A stretch of DNA of 64,000 nucleotides, from the NCBI RefSeq assembly GCF_008330945.1, contig NZ_CP043488.1, positions 1,364,001-1,428,000 of the forward strand, in the 5' to 3' direction. Under the pieces are notes generated by a model, which saw nothing but the letters and a program-made list of their open reading frames with translations, did no database searches and had not been told where the DNA came from. Both the position numbers and the translations under genes were made by a program. This document shows positions 1 through 8,889 of this stretch, piece after piece. Source of the stretch: Labrys sp. KNU-23 (GTDB lineage Bacteria; Pseudomonadota; Alphaproteobacteria; Rhizobiales; Labraceae). How positions within the stretch are numbered: the first letter of the stretch is position 1; each line of letters starts with the position of its first letter.

Positions 1-176
1 ACGGTATCGACTGCGGTTCCGACAACGGCATTGGCATCGAGGAAGTAGAGGATCGGCCATCCCTGCGGTGGTGGCACTTCCTTCGGAATGCGCAGGAAGA
101 TGCGGTAGGGCGGCATCTGCGAAGCCGGAGCCAGATCGAAACAGATGGTGTCGGGGATGAGACCTTGTGAATTCAT
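1..176 (-). CDS. Siderophore esterase-like alpha/beta hydrolase, N-terminal part (cut by window edge)
   Basis: Only the first 58 codons lie in the window; the gene runs off the left edge. The readable N-terminus contains PYRIFLRIP followed by GWPILYFLDANAV. This is the opening beta-strand pattern of the IroE/Fes/BesA group of esterase-D-like hydrolases, which cut ferric siderophore ester backbones or release iron after uptake. The catalytic Ser-Asp-His residues are outside the window. The start ATG overlaps the fhuB stop as ATGA, so the two are probably translationally coupled. Last in-window gene of the fecI-fecR-receptor-fhuD-fhuB set, which supports a role in handling the imported siderophore. 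Family assignment is from a short fragment. Confidence 0.7.
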   Translation of the reverse strand, partial: MNSQGLIPDTICFDLAPASQMPPYRIFLRIPKEVPPPQGWPILYFLDANAVVGTAVDT

Positions 177-2176
177 GATGGTGACCTTCGTGAGAGGAGC
201 CAGATCAGGGATGGGCATCCGATCAAGGATGCCGCCAGCCCGGCCGGAATTTGGCGCGGAAAGGCGATGGTGCGGCCAAACCAATCGGCGGCGACCATGA
301 CGAGCGCTCCTATGATCGCGGCCCCCGCCAATTCCGCCAGGACGTGGCGCATGCCAAGGCGGCGTGCCAGATGCGGCGCCAACAGGCCGACAAAGGTGAG
401 TGGCCCGACGATCACGGTCGCCATGGCGGCAAGGATTGCGCTCAAGGTCAGCACGAGGATGTGGCTGTATGCGGGGTTGAGACCGAGAGCCGACGACATG
501 CCCCTGCCGAGGGGAAGGATGGTCAGCATGCGCACGGTCAGCAACAATCCGCCAAAAAGCACGATTGCAGCCCCGATGCTGGCAAGAGCAGCCGTGCCAT
601 CGACTGCGTAGGTCGAGCCCATCATCCAGTTCAACAACAGCATTGCACGCGGATCCCCGCCGGCCATCAGCACGTTGATCACGGCATCGAACATGGCGCC
701 GAAGGCGATGCCGGCAATCAACGTTCTTTCAGGGCTTGCCTTGTGGTCGAGCGCCAGGATCGCCGCCAGGGCCACGGCGGCGCCAATCGAGGCCGCGAGC
801 AACTGTGTGCCCTGCCCGACCGTGGACAGGCTGAACAGTGCGATGGCAAGACCGAAGGCTGCTCCCGCACTGACACCCAGGACCTCGGGACCGGCCATGG
901 GATTGCCCGTCAGCCGCTGGAGCAGGCACCCGGCCAGGCCGAGCATCACGCCTGCAGCCAGAGCCGCAAGCGCACGCGGCAATCGCAACGGCATCATCAT
1001 GTCGAATTCCTGTCCCAGGCTCAGATGCCATCCTTCGCCGTCCCTCCCGACCAGGACGGCCAGCAAGACGAGGACGGCCAGGAGGCCTGCCAGGCCTATC
1101 AGCAGGTACGTCATCCTGGGGGCATGCGATGATTCTACCGCCGGCGGGGATGGCGGCACCACGGGAACGCTCCTTTGTCGCAGAAGCAGGATGACGAGCA
1201 TGGGCGCGCCGAGCAGGGCCGTTACCGCGCCGGTTGGCAGGCTGAGGGCCCATAATGCATCGGCCGATTGGACGCCTTGATCCACGAGCCACAAAAGGGC
1301 GGCTCCCACGGCGCTCGACCAGATCATTTGCTGGCTCACGCGCCGTGCACCAAGGGTGCGTGCCAGCGCCGGAGCCGCAAGGCCGATGAAGCCGATGACA
1401 CCAACCGCACTGACGACATGGACGCTCACCCCGATGGAGAGCGCAAGCGCGCACAGTCTTACTGCTCCAACGGAAAGTCCGAGACTGCGTGCCTTGGCAT
1501 CGTCGACTCCCAACAATGTCAAGGGACGTACCAGCGCGGTGGCGGCCAGGGCGGCTGCAAGGAGAACGGGGGCGATCGTGCCCGCCACCGTCCAGCCCTG
1601 CTGGTTGAGCGAGCCACTGCCCCAAATGAAGAGCCCGGCGAGATATTGGGTCTTGAACAAGGTCAGCATGGCTGCGAGGGCCGCACAGAAGAGTCCTGTG
1701 ACAAGTCCTGCAAGAATGACCGAGATCGGGGCCAGGCCCCGCCGCCATGAGAGAGCCAGGACGCCTCCTGCGGCCAGCGCGCCGCCCGCCAGAGCGGGCC
1801 AGATCCGCCCGAAGGCGAACAGCCACGGGGCCCACAGCATCGTCACGCTCAGGGCAAGGCTCGCCCCGGCCTCGATGCCGAGCGTGGTCGGGGAGGCGAG
1901 CGGATTGCGCAAGGAAAGCTGGCACAGCGCGCCGGCCAAGCCCAGGGCAGCCCCGCACAGGAGGCTGACGACGAGGCGCGGCAGAAAGCTGTAGGCAAAC
2001 AGCATCTGGGAGGTGTCGGTGACGTCATGCATCGACAAGGCATCGAGCCATGCCCCCAAAGGCATGTACTCGGCCGCGCGCCACCAGCTCAAGGCTGCCG
2101 CTGCCGCAAGCAGGCTGGCGGTGAGGGTGGCAGGACCTGCCCGGCGTGCGACCTCACCCATTGGTGTTTTCGACAT
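173..2176 (-). CDS. fhuB: Ferric-siderophore ABC permease, double-length FhuB type
   Basis: Inner-membrane permease of about 667 residues made of two tandem FecCD-type halves, the arrangement of E. coli FhuB (about 660 aa) rather than single-length FecCD or BtuC. Each half has roughly ten hydrophobic segments; a GLAGALCQLSLRNPLASP motif in the first half and GLAGCLLQRLTGNPMAGPEVLG in the second mark the repeated core. It would move ferric hydroxamate or a related complex from the binding protein FhuD into the cytoplasm. The start is uncertain: TTG 2182, ATG 2176 and ATG 2161 are all in frame and overlap the end of fhuD, and none has a strong ribosome-binding site. The stop overlaps the downstream esterase start. 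The FhuC ATPase is not in the window; it may lie beyond the left edge. Confidence 0.93.
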   Translation of the reverse strand: MSKTPMGEVARRAGPATLTASLLAAAAALSWWRAAEYMPLGAWLDALSMHDVTDTSQMLFAYSFLPRLVVSLLCGAALGLAGALCQLSLRNPLASPTTLGIEAGASLALSVTMLWAPWLFAFGRIWPALAGGALAAGGVLALSWRRGLAPISVILAGLVTGLFCAALAAMLTLFKTQYLAGLFIWGSGSLNQQGWTVAGTIAPVLLAAALAATALVRPLTLLGVDDAKARSLGLSVGAVRLCALALSIGVSVHVVSAVGVIGFIGLAAPALARTLGARRVSQQMIWSSAVGAALLWLVDQGVQSADALWALSLPTGAVTALLGAPMLVILLLRQRSVPVVPPSPPAVESSHAPRMTYLLIGLAGLLAVLVLLAVLVGRDGEGWHLSLGQEFDMMMPLRLPRALAALAAGVMLGLAGCLLQRLTGNPMAGPEVLGVSAGAAFGLAIALFSLSTVGQGTQLLAASIGAAVALAAILALDHKASPERTLIAGIAFGAMFDAVINVLMAGGDPRAMLLLNWMMGSTYAVDGTAALASIGAAIVLFGGLLLTVRMLTILPLGRGMSSALGLNPAYSHILVLTLSAILAAMATVIVGPLTFVGLLAPHLARRLGMRHVLAELAGAAIIGALVMVAADWFGRTIAFPRQIPAGLAASLIGCPSLIWLLSRRSPS

Positions 2177-3089
2177 CTGCAAGATGGCTGCTCAGCAACA
2201 TGCCGAAACGCATCGCGGAAGGCAGCATTCCGAAAGCCGATGCGGCAGGCAGACGATGGATGCGCCCGGCGCGAACAAACGGCAGGCTGTTCCACACGGG
2301 ATTGGTTTCAAGGCTTTGGAGGATGCCCGGAGCGACCGGTTCGAAATAGAAAAATCGGCTTTCAGGACTGACGGCCAGATCCTCCAGCCCGATGGTGGAA
2401 AAGCCCCAATAATTGGTCGGCCGCGTCCAGCCATTGGCAAGGCCGCAGCGGTCGATCACATCCTGGAACAGGCTGCGCTGGCCGTAGATGCGCAGATGCC
2501 CCTCGTCGAGGAAATTGACGATCAGCACCGGCCTGTCAGCGGCCTTGCGCAAAAGGGAGCGCAGTTGCGCCATTGTGGCCGCACTCCTGGCAATCAGGGC
2601 CTGTGCCTGGCTGTCGCGTCCGAGCAAGGCGCCAAGCCGGCGTGTCTCCTTGATGCTCAGTTCATAGGGGTGCCCCCCCGGCGGAGCGTAGATGGAGAAG
2701 GTCTGCGTGGGGGCAAGACGCGCCATCACGGGTTCGATCGCGGCCAGGTAGGGCGTCGTGATGATGAGGTCCGGCGTAAGCCGCACCAACAGCTCGAGAT
2801 TGGGCTCTCGGTCGGTCCCCAGATCGGTGATGCCCGGGGGCAGGCGTGGTTCGACCACCCAATCGTTCCAGGCTTCGACCTGCGGCATGGCGACCGGCGT
2901 CACGCCCAGGCCGAGCAGGGTTTCGGTCAAGCCATCGTCGAGCGAAACAATGCGCGTGGGATAAGGAGCCGATTGCAAACCCGTTGGCGCTGCCGAGGCG
3001 GAACCAAGGCCAGATGCGAGCGCGGCCAGCCCGCCGGTCAGGAAGGTCCGCCGGCTGCGCGAGAGATAGGAAGCTTTGCCGGATTGCAA
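2154..3089 (-). CDS. fhuD: Ferric-siderophore periplasmic binding protein, FhuD type
   Basis: 311-residue class III (BtuF/FhuD) periplasmic binding protein. The N-terminus has SRRTFLTGGLAALASG ending in SASA, a Tat-type signal with the twin arginine. The mature part starts with PTRIVSLDDGLTETLLGLGV and contains PDLIITTPYL, both typical of this fold. It binds the ferric siderophore released by the outer-membrane receptor and docks on FhuB. It begins 4 bp after the receptor stop and overlaps fhuB, so it is cotranscribed with both. The exact ligand cannot be read from the sequence; hydroxamates are the usual FhuD ligands. Confidence 0.93.
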   Translation of the reverse strand: MQSGKASYLSRSRRTFLTGGLAALASGLGSASAAPTGLQSAPYPTRIVSLDDGLTETLLGLGVTPVAMPQVEAWNDWVVEPRLPPGITDLGTDREPNLELLVRLTPDLIITTPYLAAIEPVMARLAPTQTFSIYAPPGGHPYELSIKETRRLGALLGRDSQAQALIARSAATMAQLRSLLRKAADRPVLIVNFLDEGHLRIYGQRSLFQDVIDRCGLANGWTRPTNYWGFSTIGLEDLAVSPESRFFYFEPVAPGILQSLETNPVWNSLPFVRAGRIHRLPAASAFGMLPSAMRFGMLLSSHLADVENTNG

Positions 3090-3093
3090 GGCG

Positions 3094-5487
3094 TCACCAG
3101 CGATAGCGCAGGCTGGCCGTCATGACCCGACGCGCGCCCTGGTAGCAGAACCCGGCCTCGCAGGTGACATATTTCTTGTCGAACAGATTGCGGGCATTGG
3201 CTTGCACGTCCCAGCCCTTCAAGCCCTGCCTGATCTGCCCGAGATCATAGCTGAGCTTGGCGTCCACCAGCGCGACCGCATCGTTCTTGAAGGTGTTCGT
3301 GGCGTTGCCGTAGCTTTCCCCGATATAGCGCAGGCCCAGGCCTGCACCGAAGCCTGCCAGGGCGATATCTCCGGGAGCCTGGTAGTCGACCCAGGTCGAG
3401 AAGCTGTTGCGCGGCGTCGCCGTCGGCACCTTGCCGACGGTGCCGACGTCGCCGGTGATGGTCTTCAGATCCAGCAAGGTATAGGCGCCGCGCAGGCTGA
3501 AGCCGGCTCCGAGATTGGCCACCGCCTCCAATTCGAAGCCACGCCCGCGGATCTTGCCGCGCTGCGTCGAAACATTGTTGATGGATACGATGCCGCCATC
3601 TTGCGTGACGTCGAAGACGGAAGCGGTGAACATGCCGTCGAACCAAGACGGGGCGTATTTGACGCCGCCCTCGATCTGCCTGCCGGTGGTGGGCTTGAAG
3701 GCGACGCCATCGGCAGAACCGAGATTGGGATTGAAGGAGGTCGAATAGCTCACATAGGGGGCAAGGCCATTGTCGAACAGATAGGTCAGGCCCACGCGCC
3801 CGGTGAAGGCATTGTCGGAAGCACGCTCGATGGAATCGCCAATGCGCTCATAGGTCTTGGTCTGGACCCAGTCCTGCCGGCCGGTCAGGGTCAGGATCCA
3901 GTTGTCGTATTTGGCCTGCTCCTGCACATAGAGCCCGAGCTGGTTCTGCCTTTGGGACATGTTGGAGGTATTGAAGGGCGGATCGGTGAATGCCCCCAGC
4001 GAGGCGCCCGTGGTAAGGTCGAGATCGGGCGCCGTTCCATAGCCAAGGCCGCTGCGCAGCGTGAGATTGGAATAGTCCAGGCCCACCAGGGTCTTATGCT
4101 GGATGGGGCCGGTCGCAAAATCGGCCTGCAGCTGGTTGTCGACCGCCAGGGCCTTCAGCCTGTCATGCACATAGCCGGTGTAGCGCTTGGCGACCATCGC
4201 GTTTGCATCGATTTCGCTGATGCCGGTGAAGCGCACCTTCGTGTCGACGCCGCCATAGCGCAGCTTCTGGCGGAAGGTGAAGGTGTCGTTGAATTTGTGC
4301 TCGAACTGATATCCGATGCGATATTGCTTCTGTTCCAGGCTGTTATAATCCGGATCGCTTTGCGAATACTGGTTGGAAGGCGAACCCACCCAGGCATAAT
4401 AGGGAAAGGCCGCTGGCGTCTTGGCCTGGAGATATTCACCGAGGATGGTCAGCGTCGTCTGGTCGTTCGGCCGCCAGGTGAAGGCCGGTGCCAGGCTCGC
4501 CAGCTTGTCGTCGCCGCCGCCCAGGACGTTGGCCGTCTTGCCGTCCCTGAGGGTCCCGGTCAGGCGATAGAGCAAGGTTTGCTCGGCATCGAGCGGCCCG
4601 CCGACATCGAAATTGCCCTGGATGTGGTTCCTGTTCCCGCCTTCCAGCGCCACTTCGCCAAAGGACTTGTCGACGGGAAGCTTGGAGGTGATGTCGACCA
4701 GTCCGCCCGGCGATCCCAATCCGTAGAGAGCCGAGCTCGGGCCGCGCAGTACGGAAATATTCTCGACATTGTAGGGATCGACCTTGAAGACCGCCATATT
4801 GGCGCCCGGAAAGCGCAGCCCATCGCGATAGATCCCGTTATAGGTGACGTCGAAACCGCGAATGGAGAAGGAATCGTAACGGGAGTCGAAACCCGCGGAC
4901 TCCGTACGCACACCGGGCGTGTAGGCGACGGCCTGCGTCAACGACTGCACATTGCGATCGTTCAACTCCTTGCGGGTGAGCACCGTCACCGATTGCGGGG
5001 TCTCGATCAGGGGTGTGTTGGTCTTCGTGCCTGCAGTGCTGCGGGTGGCGACATAACCGGTGCTGCCGTCCCCGCCGCCTTGGACCACGACCGGATCGAG
5101 CTCGATGGCACCGGGGATGCTGGCCGTTCCATCCCTGATCACCGGCGCCGTGATCGTGACCGTGCTCGAATTTGTGAAGGTGTAGGATAGGCCCGTTCCG
5201 CGCAACAGGCGCGACAGCGCCTGCTCGGGCGTGGTGGAGCCGGCGATACCGGGCGACGTCTTGCCCCTGGCAATCGCCGGAAGATAGGTGATCTGCAGGC
5301 CGCTTTGACGCCCAAACGCCGTCAGGGCCTGGTTGAGCGGCCCAGTCGGAATGGAGAAACGGACCTGAGCCGCCTGCGCGCTTGCCGGGACAAGCAGCGG
5401 CACGGAGGCGATAACGCTCGAAGCCATCAGGGCGGAACCCAATACCCGGCCGGACAGGGCCACGCGAAAGCCTCGAGCCAATTCCAT
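3094..5487 (-). CDS. TonB-dependent siderophore receptor with N-terminal signalling domain
   Basis: Outer-membrane receptor of about 797 residues. After a signal peptide ending near ASAQAA there is an STN (secretin/TonB short N-terminal) domain (roughly residues 40-115), which in FecA/FpvA-type receptors contacts an anti-sigma regulator. A plug domain follows (TPQSVTVLTRKELND), then the beta-barrel, ending in the aromatic residue W typical of barrel insertion. The start was set at the ATG preceded by GAGGAGG at 7-nt spacing; an in-frame TTG lies 24 nt upstream. Together with fecI and fecR just upstream it forms a cell-surface signalling system in which the bound ferric siderophore switches on its own uptake operon. 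Ligand unknown. Confidence 0.95.
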   Translation of the reverse strand: MELARGFRVALSGRVLGSALMASSVIASVPLLVPASAQAAQVRFSIPTGPLNQALTAFGRQSGLQITYLPAIARGKTSPGIAGSTTPEQALSRLLRGTGLSYTFTNSSTVTITAPVIRDGTASIPGAIELDPVVVQGGGDGSTGYVATRSTAGTKTNTPLIETPQSVTVLTRKELNDRNVQSLTQAVAYTPGVRTESAGFDSRYDSFSIRGFDVTYNGIYRDGLRFPGANMAVFKVDPYNVENISVLRGPSSALYGLGSPGGLVDITSKLPVDKSFGEVALEGGNRNHIQGNFDVGGPLDAEQTLLYRLTGTLRDGKTANVLGGGDDKLASLAPAFTWRPNDQTTLTILGEYLQAKTPAAFPYYAWVGSPSNQYSQSDPDYNSLEQKQYRIGYQFEHKFNDTFTFRQKLRYGGVDTKVRFTGISEIDANAMVAKRYTGYVHDRLKALAVDNQLQADFATGPIQHKTLVGLDYSNLTLRSGLGYGTAPDLDLTTGASLGAFTDPPFNTSNMSQRQNQLGLYVQEQAKYDNWILTLTGRQDWVQTKTYERIGDSIERASDNAFTGRVGLTYLFDNGLAPYVSYSTSFNPNLGSADGVAFKPTTGRQIEGGVKYAPSWFDGMFTASVFDVTQDGGIVSINNVSTQRGKIRGRGFELEAVANLGAGFSLRGAYTLLDLKTITGDVGTVGKVPTATPRNSFSTWVDYQAPGDIALAGFGAGLGLRYIGESYGNATNTFKNDAVALVDAKLSYDLGQIRQGLKGWDVQANARNLFDKKYVTCEAGFCYQGARRVMTASLRYRW

Positions 5488-5602
5488 TGATAACCTCCTC
5501 GTCGACACCAAGGGGCTGCAGGGCTCGACAACCGGGTCGCGAGCCTGCCCCTTGAGTGAAGACGAATGGGGGCCGCGAAATTTCTCCCTTCTGGGAAGCT
5601 TT

Positions 5603-6565
5603 TTATGAGGACGATATTACGGTGAGGAAGGGGCCGAGCGAACGCACGCGGCCCCCGAAGGGGTGCACCACCGCTTCCAGAGCGCGCAAGGGATTGCCGG
5701 GATCGAAAACGCCGCTGATGCGGTTGGCGCCAAATTCCGTATCGGCGATCATCACGCGCCCCGGCTGCCAGCGTGCGATCCTCGCCACGACGGCCCGGAC
5801 CGGCTCGTTTTCCACCAGGATCTGGCCGCTGCGCCAGGTGCCGATCTGGCGGGCATCGCGGTTGCCGCGCATGGTAAGGCGGGTGTGTTCGTCGAAGGTC
5901 GCCCATTGCCCGGTCGCCAACCGGTTGCCATCGACGAAACCGGAACCGGGAACCGCTATCTCGACCAATCCATGCTCTACGGAAACCGACACAAGCCCGG
6001 CATCATTGCTGAGGTCGAATGCCGTACCGAGGGCTGTCGCCGCCATTTCGGACGTCATGGCCCGAAAGGGGCGGGAAGGATCCTTGGCAACTTCGAAAAA
6101 TGCCATGCCGGCCAACAAGGCAATCGATCTTTGGCGGTCGTCATAATGCAGGGCGATGGCACTGTCCGGGCCCAGCGTCGCCGTGCCGCCATCGGGAAGC
6201 GTGATGCGACGGATTTCCGCCGTTCCAGTGAGATGGTCGGCCTTGGCGCGCAGGATAAGCCCGGGCAGCGCAAGATAACCACCGGCCAGGGCCCCTGCCC
6301 CGACCACCCCGGCTGCCACGAGGCTGCGGCGGCTCACCCCCTGCCTGGAGCGCGGCTCAACCTGATGAAGAGGGGCAAGAGCCCTGCCCGTCAGGCCGTG
6401 GATTTCCGAAACTTCGAGCCACGCCTTCTCATAGGAGGGGCCCCTGGCGCGCCAACGCTTCACCATCTCCCTGGACACAGGATTGCCCGGGTCGTTTTGA
6501 AGACGGATCATGAGGTCGGCGGCCTCTTCGAACAGCCGATCTTCCTGCGGGGAAGTTTCGCTCAT
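5603..6565 (-). CDS. fecR: FecR-type anti-sigma regulator
   Basis: About 320 residues. The N-terminal cytoplasmic DUF4880 part (EEAADLMIRLQND, VKRWRARGPSYEKAWLEV) binds the ECF sigma factor. One membrane segment follows near residues 100-120. The periplasmic FecR domain contains LPDGGTATLGPDSAI, and the C-terminus has an STN-like tail (FDPGNPLRALEAVV). It relays the receptor signal to FecI. The longer in-frame opening to 6670 was rejected because the ATG at 6565 starts directly at the family N-terminus and has AGGGAA upstream. It is separated from fecI by 150 bp without a recognisable gene and from the receptor by about 115 bp. Confidence 0.92.
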   Translation of the reverse strand: MSETSPQEDRLFEEAADLMIRLQNDPGNPVSREMVKRWRARGPSYEKAWLEVSEIHGLTGRALAPLHQVEPRSRQGVSRRSLVAAGVVGAGALAGGYLALPGLILRAKADHLTGTAEIRRITLPDGGTATLGPDSAIALHYDDRQRSIALLAGMAFFEVAKDPSRPFRAMTSEMAATALGTAFDLSNDAGLVSVSVEHGLVEIAVPGSGFVDGNRLATGQWATFDEHTRLTMRGNRDARQIGTWRSGQILVENEPVRAVVARIARWQPGRVMIADTEFGANRISGVFDPGNPLRALEAVVHPFGGRVRSLGPFLTVISSS

Positions 6566-6715
6566 TGACGTTCCCTGGGGCCGGCGATCAGGCGCCAGCC
6601 AGCCACTCCTGACTACATCAATCAAACGAACGAGCGGAAACAATTTTCCGAAGGCAATGAGGCTGCTCACCGATCGCTGGGCTGGGCTTTGCGGACGGAA
6701 TGCCTTTCGCTGCGC

Positions 6716-7222
6716 CTAGACCTTCTCGTGCAACCGCGCCCGTACGTGAAGATAGGCTTCCCGGATCAAAGTCCAGGTCCTGGTCGTCGACAAGCCGAGT
6801 TCTCGAGCAATCTCGCTGATCGTCTTTTCGCCCAGACGATGCATCTGAAAGGCCTGGCGCGTGCGATCCGGCAACTCCGCCAGCGCGACCGTGACGATCG
6901 CAAGGCGTTGGCGGTCGCTGACGATGGTCTCGGGTGACGGCCTGTCGTCCGAGATCGCGACGAAGGCCTCGTCCGCGAGTTCATCCTTGAGCACCAGTCG
7001 CTCGCGACGTTGCTGGTCGATACGCAGATTGCGTGCAATGCGATGGAGCAAAGCTCGCGGATTGGCGTGGTCCACCTCGGCATGCGCTTCAGCCGAAAGC
7101 AACCTGAGAAAAGTCTCCTGCGTCAGATCGGCGGCATTTTCAGCCGTAACGCCCTTGCGTCGCAGCGTGTTGGAGACTTCCTTGGCGTGGCGCACAAACA
7201 GCACGCGGATGTCCAGCACCAT
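6716..7222 (-). CDS. fecI: ECF RNA polymerase sigma factor, FecI type
   Basis: 168 residues with sigma region 2 (AENAADLTQETFLRLL) and region 4 (ELPDRTRQAFQMHRLGEKTISEIARELGLS). This is the iron-starvation FecI subgroup: the arrangement fecI-fecR-STN receptor is diagnostic. It should direct transcription of the receptor operon downstream when the siderophore is bound. The start ATG is preceded by GGAGG at 8 nt. It is itself likely iron-repressed; an AT-rich segment upstream at about 7410-7440 is the natural place for its promoter, but no Fur/RirA/Irr box could be assigned with certainty. Confidence 0.93.
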   Translation of the reverse strand: MVLDIRVLFVRHAKEVSNTLRRKGVTAENAADLTQETFLRLLSAEAHAEVDHANPRALLHRIARNLRIDQQRRERLVLKDELADEAFVAISDDRPSPETIVSDRQRLAIVTVALAELPDRTRQAFQMHRLGEKTISEIARELGLSTTRTWTLIREAYLHVRARLHEKV

Positions 7223-8064
7223 CTAGCAGTCCTCCACGGAGCCGGAGTGCCCACCTGCGATCGGGCCATGCTGCAGGATTTGCCGGGGCACGCGCTTGCA
7301 TACGGTTAAGCAGGCTGTCCTGGATGGAAGGCGAAAGAGGCGCTGAGCTTGAGGCACGATGACTGCCGGCGTGAGGAAGCAACTCACATCCCTTTGCCAC
7401 TCTCGTAATTCTCTTGCAATAACAATAATTTATACAGATTCCAGACTGTGCGCCGAGTGTTTTGAAGAACGTTCTTCTTCAGTTCCTCTGTCTGCTTGCA
7501 GGCCACGGATCGGCCCGATGCCGCCTGCCACTCCACCGGCGCCACCGAAAGGCTTGCGAAGGCCAGCCGTTCCAACGATGCCCTGGGGGCCGCTTAGCCA
7601 CTCGGGATCAGCCGCCCCCAAGCGGCATCGACGGGCCGACGGGGATGAACTCGAAGCTCGTCAGGCCGGCTGTGGTGAGTGGCGACTTGTCCAACTCAGT
7701 CTTGGCTGCGTCCGCTGCCCCTGCCTGCATGTGGAAGTCCACGCCGAGCTTGTCCTGGCGGAACCGGAACCGCTCGATCCTGGCATCGAGGAAGAGTTGG
7801 CGTGTGGCCGGAACCTTTGGCGGACAGCTGGTGCCGATCGAGACGAACGGGCTGAGCCCCCAGGTTCCGTCAAGGTGAACGCGGCCCGGAACACGACAGG
7901 CCATGGGATATCAAATGCCGGTCTCCCCGCCTCGATCGCCGCCCTCGCGAAACAACATTTAACATAAGAAAACTTCTGATCGGCAAGAAGCCGGCCTACC
8001 GTGTCCTTGCTTCTGCTGCCCCCAGCGGAGGCCAAATCGACCGTAACCCCGCAACGTTCGGTCG
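7223..8064. other. Gene-poor stretch upstream of fecI
   Basis: No convincing gene. The part at 7405-7440 is AT-rich and on the minus strand offers TATAAATTATT-like sequence suitable as the fecI promoter. A perfect 14-bp palindrome GAAGAACGTTCTTC lies at 7464-7477. A minus-strand opening of 98 codons (7608-7904) has protein-like composition in its middle but no recognisable family, no ribosome-binding site and an in-frame stop just before its ATG. It may be a fragment of a lost gene or noise. Confidence 0.4.
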
Positions 8065-8104
8065 AAAAGGCCCGGTCGCCCCCACCAACCTCAGCGACCG
8101 GGCC
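8065..8104 (-). terminator. Intrinsic terminator of the YidB-like gene
   Basis: On the minus strand an 11-bp perfect stem GGCCCGGTCGC / GCGACCGGGCC (8094-8104 and 8069-8079) with a 14-nt loop is followed directly by TTTT. It begins 8 bp after the stop codon of the YidB-like gene. Confidence 0.85.
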
Positions 8105-8112
8105 GCTTGTCG

Positions 8113-8463
8113 TCAGGCCGTCTGGTTGCCGTGGAAGCTCGAGATTATCTGGGGCAGGTGGTCGGCAAGGAACTGGCTGGCCTGGGCCGGATCAACGCCG
8201 AATTTCTCCGCCAGCGAGGCAACCATGGGCGAACCCAGGGCCTGGGAAATCTGATCGGCAGTGACCGCCTGATTTTCTCCACTGCCAATCCATGACGAAA
8301 CCGCTTCACCCAGCCCCCCTTGCGACAGCTGATTGGTTAGGCCCTGCAAACCATCGACACCATGCTGTCCGAGAAGATCCGGCAGGTGCTGCGATACCAA
8401 TTCGGAAATCGAGCTTCCAGCCTGCCCCTGCAGCGCGCCAAGAACACTGTCAAACAAACCCAT
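8113..8463 (-). CDS. YidB family (DUF937) protein
   Basis: 116 residues, rich in Gly, Gln and Ser, starting MGLFDSVLGALQGQ and containing SWIGSGENQAVTADQISQAL and VASLAEKFGVDPAQASQFLA. These are the signature segments of the YidB/DUF937 family of small bacterial proteins. The biochemical role of the family is not established. No signal peptide or membrane segment. Monocistronic: its own intrinsic terminator follows 8 bp after the stop and there is no gene close upstream. AGGAGG-like sequence lies before the ATG (forward strand reads catggcatcctcct). Confidence 0.9.
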   Translation of the reverse strand: MGLFDSVLGALQGQAGSSISELVSQHLPDLLGQHGVDGLQGLTNQLSQGGLGEAVSSWIGSGENQAVTADQISQALGSPMVASLAEKFGVDPAQASQFLADHLPQIISSFHGNQTA

Positions 8464-8889
8464 GGCATCCTCCTGAAATCATAGTCAGTTGCGTGCGAGG
8501 GCCGGGTGAGCTTTCGTCGGCAGCGTCCTTCAGCCCGGACTTGAGGGTAACGCTAGGTAATATGATGAAGCAAGGTCCGAATGCCCAAAAAGATCGAGGG
8601 TATTTTTACACCCCCCACGGTGGGAAAAGCCCCCGTTCAGCAGGGCGATCGGCGCCTTGTGTGTTGGAGCGATCCGTGCCCGGCTTCAAGTCGACGACCC
8701 GCGCAGATGCGTTCCTGTCTGGGATCGGGATAGTGCACGGGCTGCGCAAGCGGCAGGCGAGGTATGAACCCAGCCCTGCTCCCTCCCCTGCGATTGCCGC
8801 TAGGCAGGCCGCCCAGCATCGGCCAGATTAAGCGCCTCCCGCACCCGCCGGATATATTTCCTGCAACAGTTCTCAGCCAATATAGATCA
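8464..8889. other. Intergenic region without a supported gene
   Basis: Divergent spacer between the YidB-like gene and the transferase gene. It must hold both promoters. Short openings are present on both strands but show neither recognisable families nor ribosome-binding sites. No repeat or RNA gene seen. Confidence 0.4.

Noticed and set aside
3076-5190. 704-codon plus-strand frame opposite the TonB receptor
   Set aside because: Antisense shadow of the receptor gene; no family resemblance and no ribosome-binding site.
7608-7904. 98-codon minus-strand frame between fecI and the YidB-like gene
   Set aside because: Composition is somewhat protein-like, but there is an in-frame stop just before the ATG, no ribosome-binding site and no recognisable family. 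Kept only as a note in the region entry.
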